Shown here one piece after another: positions 44,498-56,794 of a stretch of DNA of 64,000 nucleotides. The first letter of the stretch is position 1. Each line of letters starts with the position of its first letter. Both the position numbers and the translations under genes were made by a program. The DNA is from Lautropia mirabilis (GTDB lineage: Bacteria; Pseudomonadota; Gammaproteobacteria; Burkholderiales; Burkholderiaceae_E), in NCBI RefSeq assembly GCF_900637555.1, contig NZ_LR134378.1, positions 1,312,001 through 1,376,000 of the forward strand, written 5' to 3'. The notes beneath the pieces are model-generated. The model was not told the origin of the DNA. It did no database searches and was given only the letters and a program-made list of their open reading frames with translations.

Positions 44498-45048
44498 TGT
44501 GTTCCGCGCGCACTGTGCGCATGGGCCTCCAGGTGGCGGGCTTCGGCTGGGTCCGGGTCCGTCTCGGCGGTGTCCGTCCCTGCCGCGGCGTCGCCGCGCG
44601 TGTCGCCCGCGGCAGGGACTGCCTGGGGCGTTTCGTCGGTGTCGGGATCCGGAAGAAGCAGTCGCAGATCAAGGTCGGCTGCCGGCAAGGCGCCCGCAGC
44701 CTGCTCGGGCCACTCCACCAGCATCAGCCCGGCACCGGCAAATATATCGTCAAACCCGGCATCGAACCACTGGTCAGGCGTCGAGAACCTATATAAATCA
44801 AAGTGGTAGACCGGGAACTTCGGGAGATTATAAGATTCCACCAGGGCAAAGGTGGGGCTCTTGATGCGGCCCTGCACGCCCAGCGCGCGCAGCATGTAAC
44901 GGACCAGCGTGGTCTTGCCGGCTCCCAGGTCGCCCCGCAGGGTGACGATAAACGCTTGTCTCTCAAGGTCTTGCGAGGGCAGTGCCTGGGCCAGGGCCTG
45001 GGCCCAGCGGCCGGTCTGCCGTTCGTCGGCTAGCCGGTATCGTTGCAA
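44449..45048 (-). CDS. tsaE: tRNA threonylcarbamoyladenosine biosynthesis ATPase TsaE
   Basis: TsaE is the small P-loop ATPase that supports TsaB-TsaD in forming t6A at position 37 of tRNAs reading ANN codons. The 199-residue product has Walker A RGDLGAGKTTLVRYML, SPTFALVESYN, the VYHFDLYRFSTPDQW segment and LMLVEWPEQA. The last 50-60 residues are an acidic, Ala-rich tail that has no counterpart in the usual 150-residue TsaE. The start appears to be TTG at 45048, with AGGGA eight bases before it; the N terminus MQRYRLADERQTGRWAQALA fits the family. Its 3' end lies inside the start of amiC. Confidence 0.92.
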   Translation of the reverse strand: MQRYRLADERQTGRWAQALAQALPSQDLERQAFIVTLRGDLGAGKTTLVRYMLRALGVQGRIKSPTFALVESYNLPKFPVYHFDLYRFSTPDQWFDAGFDDIFAGAGLMLVEWPEQAAGALPAADLDLRLLLPDPDTDETPQAVPAAGDTRGDAAAGTDTAETDPDPAEARHLEAHAHSARGTQCLTKLANILAADDAC

Positions 45049-45326
45049 TTTCGTATCCCTGTTCGTTGGTTTCCCGCCAATGTGTCAGACCCTGTGCGGG
45101 GCGGGTCGGGTACCCATTGAACGGGCAAGGCGGATCCGTTGATGACTGCACGCGGCCGCTTTCGAGGCCGGAGGCCGGCAGGTCGGCCATCCGGGGAGAG
45201 GGCGGTTTTGCCACACATCTTTCCCTGGGCTGCCTCGCGCAGGCCGCCGGTCTGCCGGCGCGGCCAGCACGGCGCATTGCCTGTCAGCATAGCAACAGAT
45301 GGGGGCGATGGGGAGGAATGGAACGC

Positions 45327-46346
45327 ATGAGCGGGAAAGGGGCGATGATGGAGGGCGCGACGGCCGGCAGGCAGGGCGCGCGCCCGAAGAAGGCCGACGC
45401 GCCTGCTGCGTCGGGCGGGGAGGCGCAGATCGACGCCGTGGCCCAGCGGATCCGGCAGGCCGATGCCGACATCCAGTCCTTCAGTGATGCCCTGTGGCTG
45501 GAAGACGGGCTGTCGAAGAACACGTTGCAGGCCTATCGGCGTGATCTGGTCCAGCTGGCGCGCTGGCTGGCCCCTTCGACGCGGGGCGTGGCGCTGGCCG
45601 AGGCCAGCGAGGCCGATCTGCTGGCCTACCTGGCTGACGCCCATGGGCACGGCAAGCCCAGTTCCGCCAATCGGCGGCTGACGGTCATCAAGCGTTTCTA
45701 TCGACACCTGCTGCGCGAGGGGCGACGGCAGGATGATCCCACGCTGCGCATCCGTGCCATGCGGCAGCCGGCGCGCTTTCCGGCCACGTTGTCCGAGGCC
45801 CAGGTGGAGGCGCTACTGGCCGCACCGGACGTGGAGACGGCGCTGGGCCTGCGTGACCGGGCCATGCTGGAAGTGCTCTACGCCACCGGGTTGCGGGTTT
45901 CGGAGCTGGTGGGGCTGAAACTGTCGGAGGTGTCGATGGTGGACAGTCTGGTGCGCATCGTGGGCAAGGGCTCGAAGGAGCGGCTGGTGCCGCTGGGCGA
46001 GGAGGCGCGTGCCTGGCTGGTGCGCTACCTGCAGGAGGCGCGTCCCCGGTTGCTGGGGGCGCGACAGGCCGAGGCCGTGTTCGTCACGCAGCGGGCCACC
46101 GGCATGACGCGTCAGATGTTCTGGGTGCTCATCCGCCGCCATGCCCTGCGGGCGGGCATCGAGGCGCAGCTGTCGCCGCATACGCTGCGGCACGCCTTTG
46201 CCACCCACCTGCTCAACCACGGGGCCGATCTGCGGGTGGTGCAGGTGCTGCTGGGCCATGCCGACATCTCCACCACCCAGATCTACACCCATGTGGCGCG
46301 GGCGCGCCTGAAGGCGCTGCATGCGCAGCACCACCCGCGGGGGTAG
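45327..46346 (+). CDS. xerD: Site-specific tyrosine recombinase XerD
   Basis: XerD, with XerC, resolves chromosome dimers at dif. The 339-residue protein has an N-terminal SAM-like domain ([28 protein letters not shown]) and a catalytic domain with Arg in [16 protein letters not shown], Lys in [12 protein letters not shown], the His-x-x-Arg box [27 protein letters not shown] including the nucleophilic tyrosine. A 40-residue Lys/Ala-rich N-terminal extension makes it longer than E. coli XerD (298). The ATG at 45327 has GGGAGGA nine bases upstream; 45318 is too close to that site. It is followed by plsY. Confidence 0.94.
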   Translation: MSGKGAMMEGATAGRQGARPKKADAPAASGGEAQIDAVAQRIRQADADIQSFSDALWLEDGLSKNTLQAYRRDLVQLARWLAPSTRGVALAEASEADLLAYLADAHGHGKPSSANRRLTVIKRFYRHLLREGRRQDDPTLRIRAMRQPARFPATLSEAQVEALLAAPDVETALGLRDRAMLEVLYATGLRVSELVGLKLSEVSMVDSLVRIVGKGSKERLVPLGEEARAWLVRYLQEARPRLLGARQAEAVFVTQRATGMTRQMFWVLIRRHALRAGIEAQLSPHTLRHAFATHLLNHGADLRVVQVLLGHADISTTQIYTHVARARLKALHAQHHPRG

Positions 46347-46425
46347 GGGAGTCGGCGCGCTTCCTGTAACATTTCATTCATGTCCGGGCATGATGGATGC
46401 CCTCATTCCATTCGGATGATTCGCC

Positions 46426-47097
46426 ATGGCTTCTGCTTCCCTGTCCGTCCAGATCCTTGTGCTGCTGGCGGCCTATCTCATCGGCTCGGTGTCGTTCGGC
46501 GTGGTGGTCAGCAAGCTCATGGGGCTGGCCGATCCGCATACCTACGGCTCGGGCAACCCGGGCGCCACCAATGTGCTGCGCACCGGCAACAAGAAGGCGG
46601 CGCTGTTCACGCTGCTGGGTGACGTCGGCAAGGGCGTGCTGGCGGTGCTGCTGGCGCGCTGGCTGGCCCCGTCGCTGGGGCTGTCCGACATGATCATCAT
46701 GCTGGTGGGGCTGGCCGCCTTCATCGGCCACCTGTACCCGGTGTTTCACGGTTTCAAGGGCGGCAAGGGCGTGGCCACGGCCGGCGGGGTGCTGCTGGCG
46801 CTCAACCCGCTGCACGGTCTGGCCGTGCTGGCCACCTGGCTGGCCGTGGCCTTCCTGACGCGCTATTCGTCGCTGGCGGCCATCACGGCCGCATTCATGG
46901 CGCCCATCTACTGGCAGCTTTTCTATGGCATCGATGCCCGGGCGCTGGTCATCCTGTTCATCGCCGCGCTGCTGGTCTGGCGGCACCGCGAGAACATCAA
47001 CCGGCTGCTGAAGGGCAAGGAATCGAAGATCGGGGGCAACAAGGCGCCCAAGCCGCCCAAGGTCAAATACCCGCCGCCGCGGGTGGGTGGGCACTGA
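46426..47097 (+). CDS. plsY: Acyl-phosphate:glycerol-3-phosphate acyltransferase PlsY
   Basis: PlsY is the inner-membrane enzyme that moves an acyl group from acyl-phosphate to glycerol 3-phosphate, starting phospholipid synthesis. The 223-residue protein has five hydrophobic helices and the three family motifs: [32 protein letters not shown] and [21 protein letters not shown] basic cytoplasmic tail ([17 protein letters not shown]) is present. Its end overlaps the end of the convergent tsaD by 35 bases, so the two messengers are complementary there. Confidence 0.96.
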   Translation: MASASLSVQILVLLAAYLIGSVSFGVVVSKLMGLADPHTYGSGNPGATNVLRTGNKKAALFTLLGDVGKGVLAVLLARWLAPSLGLSDMIIMLVGLAAFIGHLYPVFHGFKGGKGVATAGGVLLALNPLHGLAVLATWLAVAFLTRYSSLAAITAAFMAPIYWQLFYGIDARALVILFIAALLVWRHRENINRLLKGKESKIGGNKAPKPPKVKYPPPRVGGH

Positions 47098-48172
47098 CCG
47101 CCGGCAATTCTTCCAGCGGCCAGCGTGGCCGCACATCGAAGCGCAGGGGCTGCGTGTCGATGCCGGCCAGGGGGACTGCCTCAGGGCCGGCGGCCTTCGC
47201 GGCCGCCAGCCGGCAGGCGCCGGCGTAGGCAATCATTGCACCGTTGTCGGTGCACAGCGCCAGCGGCGGAAAGTGGACCCGCAGCGGCGCCTTCTTCGCG
47301 GGCCAGCGGGCGCTGGCCTCGGCCAGCTTGGCGCGCAGTCGCCGGTTGGCACTCACGCCGCCGGAAATCACCAGCCGTGACAGCCCGGTCTGCTTCAGCG
47401 CCTTCAGGGCCTTGCCCACCAGCACGTCGGTGATGGCCTCTTCCACCTCGCGGGCCAAGTCCGGACGGTGTTCGGGAGCCAGTCCCTTCTTCACCTGGGT
47501 CAGGACGGCAGTCTTCAGACCACTGAAGCTGAAGTCCAGATCGTCGCTCTTCAGCTTGGGCCGGGGCAGGGTGAAGCGGGGCGCGTCGGGGCGCGTCGGA
47601 TCCGCCTGGGCTGCCAACGCCGACAGCGCAGGACCGCCCGGGTAGCCCAGTTCCAGCAGCTTCGCGCTCTTGTCGAAGGCTTCGCCGGCTGCATCGTCGA
47701 CCGTCTCGCCCAGCAGGGTGTAGGCCCCCAGGCCGTCCACGCGCAGCAGCTGCGTGTGGCCACCGGAGACCAGCAGTGCCACGAAGGGAAACTCGGGCGG
47801 ATCGTCCGACAGCAGCGGCGAGAGCAGGTGGCCTTCCAGGTGGTGCACGCCGATGACGGGGCGATCCAGCGACATGGCCAGCGCCGTGGCGACCGAGGCC
47901 CCCACCAGCAGCGCACCAGCCAGCCCGGGCCCCTGGGTGTAGGCAATGGCATCGATGGCCGACAGCGGCCTTTGGGCGTCGGCCATGACCTGTTCCAGCA
48001 GCGGCACCAGCCGCTCGACGTGATCGCGAGAGGCCAGCTCCGGCACCACGCCACCGTAGCGGTTGTGCATGGCCACCTGCGAATGCAGGGCCTGGGCCTG
48101 CAGCCCATGGTCGGTGTCGTACAGGGCGACGCCGGTTTCGTCGCAGGAGGTCTCTATGCCCAGTACCAGCAT
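47063..48172 (-). CDS. tsaD: tRNA N6-adenosine threonylcarbamoyltransferase TsaD
   Basis: TsaD transfers threonylcarbamoyl to A37 of ANN-reading tRNAs, working with TsaB, TsaC and TsaE. The 369-residue protein has [16 protein letters not shown] at the start, the metal-binding histidines in [18 protein letters not shown] and [61 protein letters not shown] and [18 protein letters not shown]. Function is clear. It is on the minus strand and convergent with plsY, with overlapping ends. The 264-base gap to the divergent yhiN-like gene shows no further gene. Confidence 0.98.
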   Translation of the reverse strand: MLVLGIETSCDETGVALYDTDHGLQAQALHSQVAMHNRYGGVVPELASRDHVERLVPLLEQVMADAQRPLSAIDAIAYTQGPGLAGALLVGASVATALAMSLDRPVIGVHHLEGHLLSPLLSDDPPEFPFVALLVSGGHTQLLRVDGLGAYTLLGETVDDAAGEAFDKSAKLLELGYPGGPALSALAAQADPTRPDAPRFTLPRPKLKSDDLDFSFSGLKTAVLTQVKKGLAPEHRPDLAREVEEAITDVLVGKALKALKQTGLSRLVISGGVSANRRLRAKLAEASARWPAKKAPLRVHFPPLALCTDNGAMIAYAGACRLAAAKAAGPEAVPLAGIDTQPLRFDVRPRWPLEELPAVSAHPPAAAGI

Positions 48173-48436
48173 GGAAGTCTATTGTGGTGTGTCGGGAAAG
48201 GGATGCGATGACGGAGCGGGCGGGGGCAGCCAGGGGCAGGCGTGGCGATGTCCGGGCAAGTCAGCACCGGAAACCATGCTGCGTCAGGCGCAGGGGGAGG
48301 GAAGCGGGGCTTGCCGGGCAGGGCGGCTCCCTGGTGTGCCTGGAGCGTCCGAACCGTGTCGGGAGGATGATACGCTGTCGGGCGCCGCGCCCATAGGCGG
48401 TGCAGGCGGCATGGCGAAGGACATGAGGACAGGACA

Positions 48437-49924
48437 GTGGAACGACGGGATGTGATCGTGGTGGGCGCGGGCGCTGCCGGGCTGTATTGTGCCGGGCAGC
48501 TGGGGTTGCGCGGCCTGCGGGTGGCCGTGCTGGACCATGCACGTCGCATCGGCGAGAAGATCCGCATCTCGGGCGGTGGTCGCTGCAACTTCACCAATCT
48601 GAATGGCGCGGATCCGGCCCGCTACCTGAGCGGCGATCCGCGCTTCGTGCGCCATGCACTCAAGGCCCATCCGCCCGAGCGCTTCATTGCCCGTGTGCGT
48701 GAAGCGCGCATCGGGTTTCACGAAAAGCATCTGGGGCAGCTCTTCTGTGACGATTCCAGTCAGCGGATCATTGACATGCTGCTGGCTGACTGCGCGCGTG
48801 GCGGCGTGCAGATACGCCACCCGGTGACCGTGCAGGAGATCGCGCGTCTGGACGGGGCCGACAATAGCCCGCGCTTTCGCGTGAGCACCTCGGATGGGGT
48901 GTTCCTGGCCCGGCATCTGGTCGTGGCCACGGGCGGACTTTCCATCCCGGCCATCGGTGCCAGCGATCGGGCCTGGCAGCTGGCTCGCCAGTGGGACATG
49001 GCCACGGTGGCGCCTCGGCCCGGACTGGTTCCCCTCACGGTCACGTCGGCCGCCTGGCAGGACTTTGCAGCCCTTTCGGGTGTGGCCCTGCCAGTGGCGG
49101 TCTCGGTGGTGCCTGCCACGGCCGGTGACAGTGGAGCGGACACCGCCAGGACGGACGCCCGGCTTGGGGAGGGCGGTACCGGGCTGCAAGCAGACCCCGG
49201 GTCCCAGGCGTCCGCGACGCCCCCCGCCAGGGCAGGGAAAGGCACGCAACAGAAGGGTCAGGGAAAGGCGCCCCGTCCCGTCGTGTTTCATGAGGATCTG
49301 CTGTTCACGCATCGTGGGCTCTCGGGGCCCGGCATCCTGCAGATCTCCAGCTATTGGCAGCCGGGGCAGCCTGTCTGGCTGAACCTCTTGCCGGACATGC
49401 CCGATCCGGGGCAGTGGCTGGTGGATCTGAAGGCTGGCCGTGCCAGCGCACAGGCGTTGCCTGGCGGCGCCAGCCTGTCCGGGCAGCCCCATCGGCAGCA
49501 GCTGGGGACAGTGCTGGGGGCTGTGCTGCCTGCGCGGCTGGTCAGGAGTTGGCTGGCCTCGGCCACTCGGCTTTCGGGAGCGCTCATGCCGCCTGGCGTG
49601 TCCGGCGCACTGGAAGGGCTGGCCGAATCCAGCCGCCTGGCCGAGATCGGGGACGCCCGGCTGCGCCAGCTGGGGCAGGCCCTGTCGCATTGGCCGGTGC
49701 AGCCGGCGGGTTCCGAAGGCTATCGAAAGGCCGAGGTGACGGTGGGGGGCGTGGCCACTGAGGCGCTGGATCCGCGCTCCCTGCAGGCCCACGCCGTGCC
49801 TGGCAGCCACTGGATCGGTGAGGCCGTGGACGTGACGGGGTGGCTGGGCGGCTACAACTTCCAGTGGGCATGGGCATCGGCCTTCGCGGCGGCGCAGGCC
49901 ATCGCAGCCGAAGGACGTGTCTGA
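48437..49924 (+). CDS. YhiN/HI0933-family flavoprotein
   Basis: A 495-residue FAD-binding protein of the HI0933/YhiN family, whose physiological reaction is not established (NAD(P)/FAD-dependent oxidoreductase). The dinucleotide fold starts DVIVVGAGAAGLYCAGQLG, followed by the family motif RISGGGRCNFTNLN near residue 50, ARHLVVATGGLSIPAIGAS, PRPGLVPLTV, FHEDLLFTHRGLSGPGILQIS and the C-terminal GWLGGYNFQWAWASAFAAAQAI. A Gly/Ala-rich insert of about 45 residues (about 235-280) is peculiar to this copy. The start is GTG with AGGA just upstream; it matches the E. coli N terminus. It is upstream of rpsU but separately promoted. Confidence 0.88.
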   Translation: MERRDVIVVGAGAAGLYCAGQLGLRGLRVAVLDHARRIGEKIRISGGGRCNFTNLNGADPARYLSGDPRFVRHALKAHPPERFIARVREARIGFHEKHLGQLFCDDSSQRIIDMLLADCARGGVQIRHPVTVQEIARLDGADNSPRFRVSTSDGVFLARHLVVATGGLSIPAIGASDRAWQLARQWDMATVAPRPGLVPLTVTSAAWQDFAALSGVALPVAVSVVPATAGDSGADTARTDARLGEGGTGLQADPGSQASATPPARAGKGTQQKGQGKAPRPVVFHEDLLFTHRGLSGPGILQISSYWQPGQPVWLNLLPDMPDPGQWLVDLKAGRASAQALPGGASLSGQPHRQQLGTVLGAVLPARLVRSWLASATRLSGALMPPGVSGALEGLAESSRLAEIGDARLRQLGQALSHWPVQPAGSEGYRKAEVTVGGVATEALDPRSLQAHAVPGSHWIGEAVDVTGWLGGYNFQWAWASAFAAAQAIAAEGRV

Positions 49925-50019
49925 AGGCGCCCAGGGGCTGGGGGCAAGGACAGCCTGCCCATCCAGACCCGTCCGGTACGGCGCCTGTCGGTTGGCCGTT
50001 GACGGATCACCTGGCGTGC

Positions 50020-50049
50020 TTGGCAAGTGAAGCGAGTCGCGTCTATAAT
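50020..50049 (+). promoter_or_regulatory. Strong sigma-70 promoter of the rpsU-rpoD operon
   Basis: TTGGCA (50020-50025) and a perfect TATAAT (50044-50049) are separated by 18 bases. It lies about 50 bases before rpsU, with a near-consensus -35, and is the best promoter in the window. Confidence 0.85.
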
Positions 50050-50101
50050 CGTGGACTAGCCTCAAGTGCCCATTTCACAACGTTTCAAGGAAGGTTTTTT
50101 C

Positions 50102-50314
50102 ATGCCACTGGTCCGAGTCAAGGAAAACGAGCCGTTTGATGTTGCCCTGCGGCGCTTCAAGCGAACCATCGAGAAGACCGGGCTGCTCACCGAGCTGCGT
50201 GCGCGTGAGTTCTATGAAAAACCGACTGCAGAACGCAAGCGGAAGAAATCGGCTGCCGTCAAGCGTCATCACAAGCGCCTGCGCAGCCAGATGCTGCCCA
50301 AGAAAAAATACTGA
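50102..50314 (+). CDS. rpsU: Ribosomal protein bS21
   Basis: bS21 (70 residues) is the small, very basic 30S protein that helps recognise the Shine-Dalgarno region. Its sequence is typical: [20 protein letters not shown], the [15 protein letters not shown] stretch and the basic ending [17 protein letters not shown]. It opens the macromolecular synthesis operon with yqeY, dnaG and rpoD. AAGGA lies eleven bases before the ATG, and the strong promoter at 50020-50049 precedes it. Confidence 0.98.
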   Translation: MPLVRVKENEPFDVALRRFKRTIEKTGLLTELRAREFYEKPTAERKRKKSAAVKRHHKRLRSQMLPKKKY

Positions 50315-50439
50315 TCTTCATCCGATCAGTCTTCTTGCGGCGCTGTGCGTCGTCTGGCATGGTCTGTCAGGCGGCGTCGGCGCCATTCTGCGTCGTTTTC
50401 AGATACTTCGCGCAGGCCATTCCCATGGCCTGATTGCTC

Positions 50440-50898
50440 ATGAGTACAGCCACTGATCTCAAGTCTCGTATAGACGCCGACATGAAGGCTGCCATGCGGG
50501 CGCGAGAAAAGGTGCGCCTGGGCGCCCTGCGCCTGTTGCTGGCTGCCATCAAGCAGAAGGAAGTCGACGAGCGCACCACGCTCGATGACGCCCAGGTGCT
50601 GGCCATCGTCGAGAAGCTCTCCAAGCAGCGACGGGACTCCATCGAGCAGTTCGAAAAGGCCGGTCGTACCGAACTGGCCGAGCAGGAGCGCGCCGAACTG
50701 GCCGTGCTCGACACCTATCGCCCGGCGCAGGCCGACGATGCCCAGATCCAGGCCGTCATCGAGGCTGCCGTGGCCGAGACCGGCGCTGCCGGCATGGCCG
50801 ACATGGGCAAGGTCATGGCCATCGTCAAGACCCGGCTGGCCGGACAGGCCGATCTGGCTGCCGTCTCTGCCAAGGTGCGGGCGCGCCTGTCCGCCTGA
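50440..50898 (+). CDS. yqeY: YqeY/GatB-like tRNA-amidotransferase-related protein
   Basis: A 152-residue YqeY-family protein, a small helical protein related to the tail domain of GatB; its function in bacteria is not settled. It shows DLKSRIDADMKAAMRAREKVRLGALRLLLAAIK, EKLSKQRRDSIEQFEKAGRTELAEQE and ADMGKVMAIVKTRLAGQAD. The fixed place between rpsU and dnaG is typical for many bacteria. The ATG at 50440 is chosen over an in-frame TTG six bases earlier. dnaG begins 21 bases after its stop. Confidence 0.93.
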   Translation: MSTATDLKSRIDADMKAAMRAREKVRLGALRLLLAAIKQKEVDERTTLDDAQVLAIVEKLSKQRRDSIEQFEKAGRTELAEQERAELAVLDTYRPAQADDAQIQAVIEAAVAETGAAGMADMGKVMAIVKTRLAGQADLAAVSAKVRARLSA

Positions 50899-50919
50899 GG
50901 CGGGACGCCCCGCGATGGT

Positions 50920-52983
50920 TTGATCCCGCAATCCTTCATCCAGGAGCTGCTGACCCGCGTCGATGTCGTCGACGTGGTCGGCAAGGCCGTCAAGCTGCGC
51001 AAGGCGGGAGCCAACTACCAGGGACTGTGTCCTTTCCACAATGAAAAGACACCGTCCTTCTCCGTGTCGCCCACCAAGCAGTTCTACCACTGCTTCGGCT
51101 GCGGCGCGCATGGCTCGGCCATCAGCTTCCTGATGGAGCATCACGGCCTGGGTTTCGTCGAGGCCGTGCATGAGCTGGCCCGCGACGTGGGCCTCACCGT
51201 CCCCGAAGACCATAGCCGGGAAGGCGCCGAGGCCGCACGCAAGGCCAGCCAGCAGCTGGCGCTGTCGCAGTGGCTGGATCAGGCTGCCCGCTACTACCGC
51301 TCACGCCTGAAGGAAACCCCCGCTGCCATCTCCTACCTGAAGGAACGGGGCGTCACCGGCGAGATCGCTCGCCATTTCGGGCTGGGCTATGCGCCAGCGG
51401 GCTGGCGCAACCTGGAAGGCGTGCTGCCCGATTACGCCGCCGAGGACGCCGTGCGAGCCGGACTGGTGATTGCCGGTGAAGACGGCAAGCGCTACGACCG
51501 CTTCCGCGAGCGCATCATGTTCCCCATCCGGAATCCGCGCGGCCAGGTCATCGGCTTCGGAGGCCGGGTGCTGGGACAGGGAGAACCCAAGTACCTCAAC
51601 TCGCCCGAGGGGCCGCTGTTCTCCAAGGGGCATGAGCTCTACGGCCTCTTCGAGGCGCGCGAGGGTATCCGCACCAGTGGTCGCGTGCTGGTGGTGGAGG
51701 GCTACATGGACGTGGTGATGCTGCACCAGCACGGCTGCCACTACGCCGTGGCCACGCTGGGCACTGCCACCACCGCCATGCACCTGGGCAAGCTGCTGCG
51801 CCTGGCCGATCGGGTCGTGTTTTCTTTCGATGGCGATGCCGCAGGGCGCCGCGCCGCGTGGCGGGCACTGGAGAATGCGCTGCCGCTGCTGTCCGATACC
51901 AAGCAGCTCGATTTCCTCTTCCTGCCGCCCGAGCACGACCCCGACAGCTTCGTGCGGGCCGAAGGACTGGAGGCCTTCGAGGCCTGCGTGCGCGATGCCT
52001 TGCCCCTGTCGTCCTTCCTGCTGAAGGAGCTGGCCCAGCGGGCAGACATCACCACGCCCGAAGGGCGCGCCCGCATGCAGGCCGAACTCAAGCCGCTGGT
52101 GCAGCAGATGCCCGACATCGCCCTGCGCACGCAGATCCTGGTGGACATGGCGGGGCGTCTGGGGCTGCCAACCGAAGAGCTGGCGGCCTACTGCGGCCTG
52201 CAGATGGCCCATCCGGTGGCCCATGTCCGGGAGGGCGGCGTGCGTCATGGGGGGCGGGCAGCGGGCGGTGAAGCCCGTTCCATGCGCCCCGGTGCGTCCA
52301 TGATGCAAGGCGCTTCCCTGCGTGACCAGGCCGCTCCTGCTGAAGGGCGCCCCTGGCGCGAGGCATCATCCGGCCGCTGGCAGGAGGGGCGTGGTGCGCG
52401 GGGGCAGGGCGGGCAGAATGCTGACCGCTGGCAGGGGGGCGGCAATGCCGCTTCACGCCGGGGAAACCGCCCGTTGCAAGGCGGTCAAGGCTTCGACCGC
52501 CCCTATCAGGGGGGCGAGCCGGGGGCTGCGCGCATGCCGGGCGTGGCCCGTTCCCGGCCGACGCCGCCCACCCTGCAGCAGCGCATCTGCCTGCTGCTGG
52601 CCTATTACCCCGCGCTGGCCCAGGAACCTCTGGAAGATGAGAGCCTGCTGCCCCAGGCTCTGCTGGACTGGCGCAACGAGCTGGCGACCCTGCCGGCCGG
52701 GGCGCACTTTGCATCGGTACTGGCCGAGGTGCGCGCCACCGACCCCAGGAAAGCCGATTTCATCGAGTCGCTGGACCAGCGCGATGCCGGTGTGATGGCC
52801 GCCATGGATTACGACGAGGCGCGCGCCGACTATCTGGGGGCCCTGGACCGGATGCGGCTTGATCAGGCGCGTCGTGAGGTGGTGCAGGTGGTGAGCCGGG
52901 GTCTTGATGAACCGGGGGGGCGGACCCGATATGCAGAACTGATGGCGACGATTCAACGCCTATCCCAGCGGGGGACGGGCTGA
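50920..52983 (+). CDS. dnaG: DNA primase DnaG
   Basis: DnaG (687 residues) makes RNA primers for replication. It has the zinc-binding domain with Cys37-His40...Cys58-Cys61 (CPFH, CFGC), an N-terminal core ([15 protein letters not shown]), the Toprim catalytic part [17 protein letters not shown] and [23 protein letters not shown], and a C-terminal DnaB-binding helical domain from about residue 545. A linker of about 115 residues between them (about 430-545) is rich in Gly, Arg, Gln and Trp ([21 protein letters not shown]), unusually long and basic. The start is TTG; the nearby ATG at 50915 is out of frame and ends after two codons. Confidence 0.96.
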   Translation: MIPQSFIQELLTRVDVVDVVGKAVKLRKAGANYQGLCPFHNEKTPSFSVSPTKQFYHCFGCGAHGSAISFLMEHHGLGFVEAVHELARDVGLTVPEDHSREGAEAARKASQQLALSQWLDQAARYYRSRLKETPAAISYLKERGVTGEIARHFGLGYAPAGWRNLEGVLPDYAAEDAVRAGLVIAGEDGKRYDRFRERIMFPIRNPRGQVIGFGGRVLGQGEPKYLNSPEGPLFSKGHELYGLFEAREGIRTSGRVLVVEGYMDVVMLHQHGCHYAVATLGTATTAMHLGKLLRLADRVVFSFDGDAAGRRAAWRALENALPLLSDTKQLDFLFLPPEHDPDSFVRAEGLEAFEACVRDALPLSSFLLKELAQRADITTPEGRARMQAELKPLVQQMPDIALRTQILVDMAGRLGLPTEELAAYCGLQMAHPVAHVREGGVRHGGRAAGGEARSMRPGASMMQGASLRDQAAPAEGRPWREASSGRWQEGRGARGQGGQNADRWQGGGNAASRRGNRPLQGGQGFDRPYQGGEPGAARMPGVARSRPTPPTLQQRICLLLAYYPALAQEPLEDESLLPQALLDWRNELATLPAGAHFASVLAEVRATDPRKADFIESLDQRDAGVMAAMDYDEARADYLGALDRMRLDQARREVVQVVSRGLDEPGGRTRYAELMATIQRLSQRGTG

Positions 52984-52984
52984 T

Positions 52985-55357
<2,373 letters not shown>

Positions 55358-55412
55358 GGCCCGCGCCCGACGCCTGCTCATGGCAGGGCAGGGCGCAGTC
55401 ACTTGCGGACCC

Positions 55413-55450
55413 ATCCCCGACAGGGCACTGCCCCTGCCGGGGATTTTTTT
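55413..55450 (+). terminator. Rho-independent terminator of the rpsU-rpoD operon
   Basis: ATCCCCG (55413-55419) pairs with CGGGGAT (55438-55444); a second stem CAGGG/CCCTG lies inside, and a T run (55444-55450) follows directly. Confidence 0.9.
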
Positions 55451-55692
55451 GGCCCGTTCACGGAGTGTGCCCGGAAAATTCCGGTCGATCGTTCCTCGCG
55501 GCGTGGTGAGGCCGCGCTCGGGGGCAATCTGTCACACATCTGCGGCCACCAGTAGACACACAGCCTCCGCTCGTCCAGCGCCCGTTGCCCGCGGGTTGAC
55601 CCCTCCCTCAGACTTGCCGTTGCAGGATATTCCACGACCGCCATGGCGGAGTGGGTTCCTGCCTTCCGTTCAACCGCTAAGGTCTGGAGAGC
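55451..55692 (+). other. Gap before the pilin operon, promoter not located
   Basis: About 240 bases follow the rpoD terminator before fimT. There is no gene. I looked for a sigma-54 (GG-N10-GC) or sigma-70 promoter and cannot support one. A GGAG site lies at 55687-55690, five bases before the fimT ATG. Confidence 0.4.
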
Positions 55693-56219
55693 ATGAAATC
55701 CTCGCAAGCCTCGGCAGGCTTCACGCTGCAGGAGATGCTGGTCGTCATGGCAATCATGGGTATTGTGGCCGCCATGGCCGCTCCCAGCTTCCGCGACTTC
55801 GCCATCCAGCGTTCGATTGCCGCCCAGATCACCGACCTGACCTCGGCCCTGCGCCTGGCCCGTTCCGAGGCGCTCAAGCGCGGCCGTGAAGTCTCGCTCT
55901 GTCCGACAAGGAACGCTTCCGCTGCCAATGGAAAGCCCATGTGTGTCAACTCCACGGACTGGAAGACCGGTTACCTGGTCTTCATCGGCAGTATCTACGC
56001 CAACGACCAGTACATCCGTGTGCAGCAGCCGTACAGCAATGGCGGCAGCATCCAGGCAGACGACGTGGGCGGCATCCGTTTCCGACCCAACGGGGTCCTG
56101 AAGGTAGGGGGGCCCGCACCTTCACCTTCAAGCCGCCGCTGCCTACCAGTGACCGATCCTACAAGGCCCTGGAGAAAAAGGTCTGCGTCAGTTCCACGGG
56201 GGTGCTCGCACCATGCTGA
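55693..56219 (+). pseudogene. fimT: fimT minor pilin gene with one-base frameshift at a G6 tract
   Basis: FimT/GspH-type minor pseudopilin of type IV pili; related proteins take part in pilus assembly and DNA uptake. The prepilin site is intact (AG-FTLQEMLVV, Glu5 present), and the frame reads as a good FimT protein up to IRFRPNGVLK near residue 137. It then runs out of frame for 112 more codons. The -1 frame continues as ARTFTFKPPLPTSDRSYKALE and KVCVSSTG, the usual FimT ending, and stops at 56217-56219, overlapping pilV. The break maps to GTA-GGGGGG-CCC at 56107-56112; seven G would restore the frame. It may be phase-variable, a real mutation or a sequencing error. Confidence 0.85.
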
Positions 56220-56794
56220 ATCCTGTCTTCTCCCGCACCTCCCGCCAGGAGGGCTCCAGCCTGATCGAAGTGCTGGTGGCCGTCATCGTGCTGTCGATCG
56301 GCATGCTGTCCATGCTCTGGGCCCAGACCAAATCGATGGGTTTCGAGCGGACGGCCGAGTTTCGCAACATGGCCGCCCAGATTGCCAGCGAGTACGCGGA
56401 TCGGATCCGTGCCAACCTCAATGTGGACAAGGGGGTGGCCCGCGGTGATCGGGCCAACGCCTATCTCTATACCGCCGGCTACGACCCCACCGTGAACATT
56501 CCTCCCTACAGTGGCCCCGACTGCCTGAAGGGAACGGTCATCTGCACGCACTACGACATTGCCCGCTTCGACCAGCAGGAAGTGCGCCGGCAGGCCCGCA
56601 ACAGCTTGCCGGGTGGCGATCTGTTCGTGATCAAGAACGCCAGTGGTGATGCCATCGACATCTGGGTGCTGTGGAAGCAGCCCAATGTGCCTGGCCTGGA
56701 CGACGATTCGCTGTCTTCCGACCGCTTCTGCCCGCGTAATGTGCAGGGCAACAACCATCGACCGCAATGCCTGCAGCTGGGAGTGAAGCTTTGA
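56213..56794 (+). CDS. pilV: Type IV minor pilin PilV
   Basis: A 193-residue minor pilin. The leader MLNPVFSRTSRQEG ends at the PilD site, followed by SSLIEVLVAVIVLSIGML, with Glu5 in place and a hydrophobic helix. The C-terminal domain has several Cys (CLKGTVICTHYD, FCPRN, QCLQLG) and the Ser/Asp stretch typical of PilV. With FimT, PilW, PilX and PilE it forms the pilus-tip priming complex with PilY1. Its ATG lies inside the restored end of fimT, and its stop is four bases after the pilW TTG. Confidence 0.88.
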   Translation: MLNPVFSRTSRQEGSSLIEVLVAVIVLSIGMLSMLWAQTKSMGFERTAEFRNMAAQIASEYADRIRANLNVDKGVARGDRANAYLYTAGYDPTVNIPPYSGPDCLKGTVICTHYDIARFDQQEVRRQARNSLPGGDLFVIKNASGDAIDIWVLWKQPNVPGLDDDSLSSDRFCPRNVQGNNHRPQCLQLGVKL

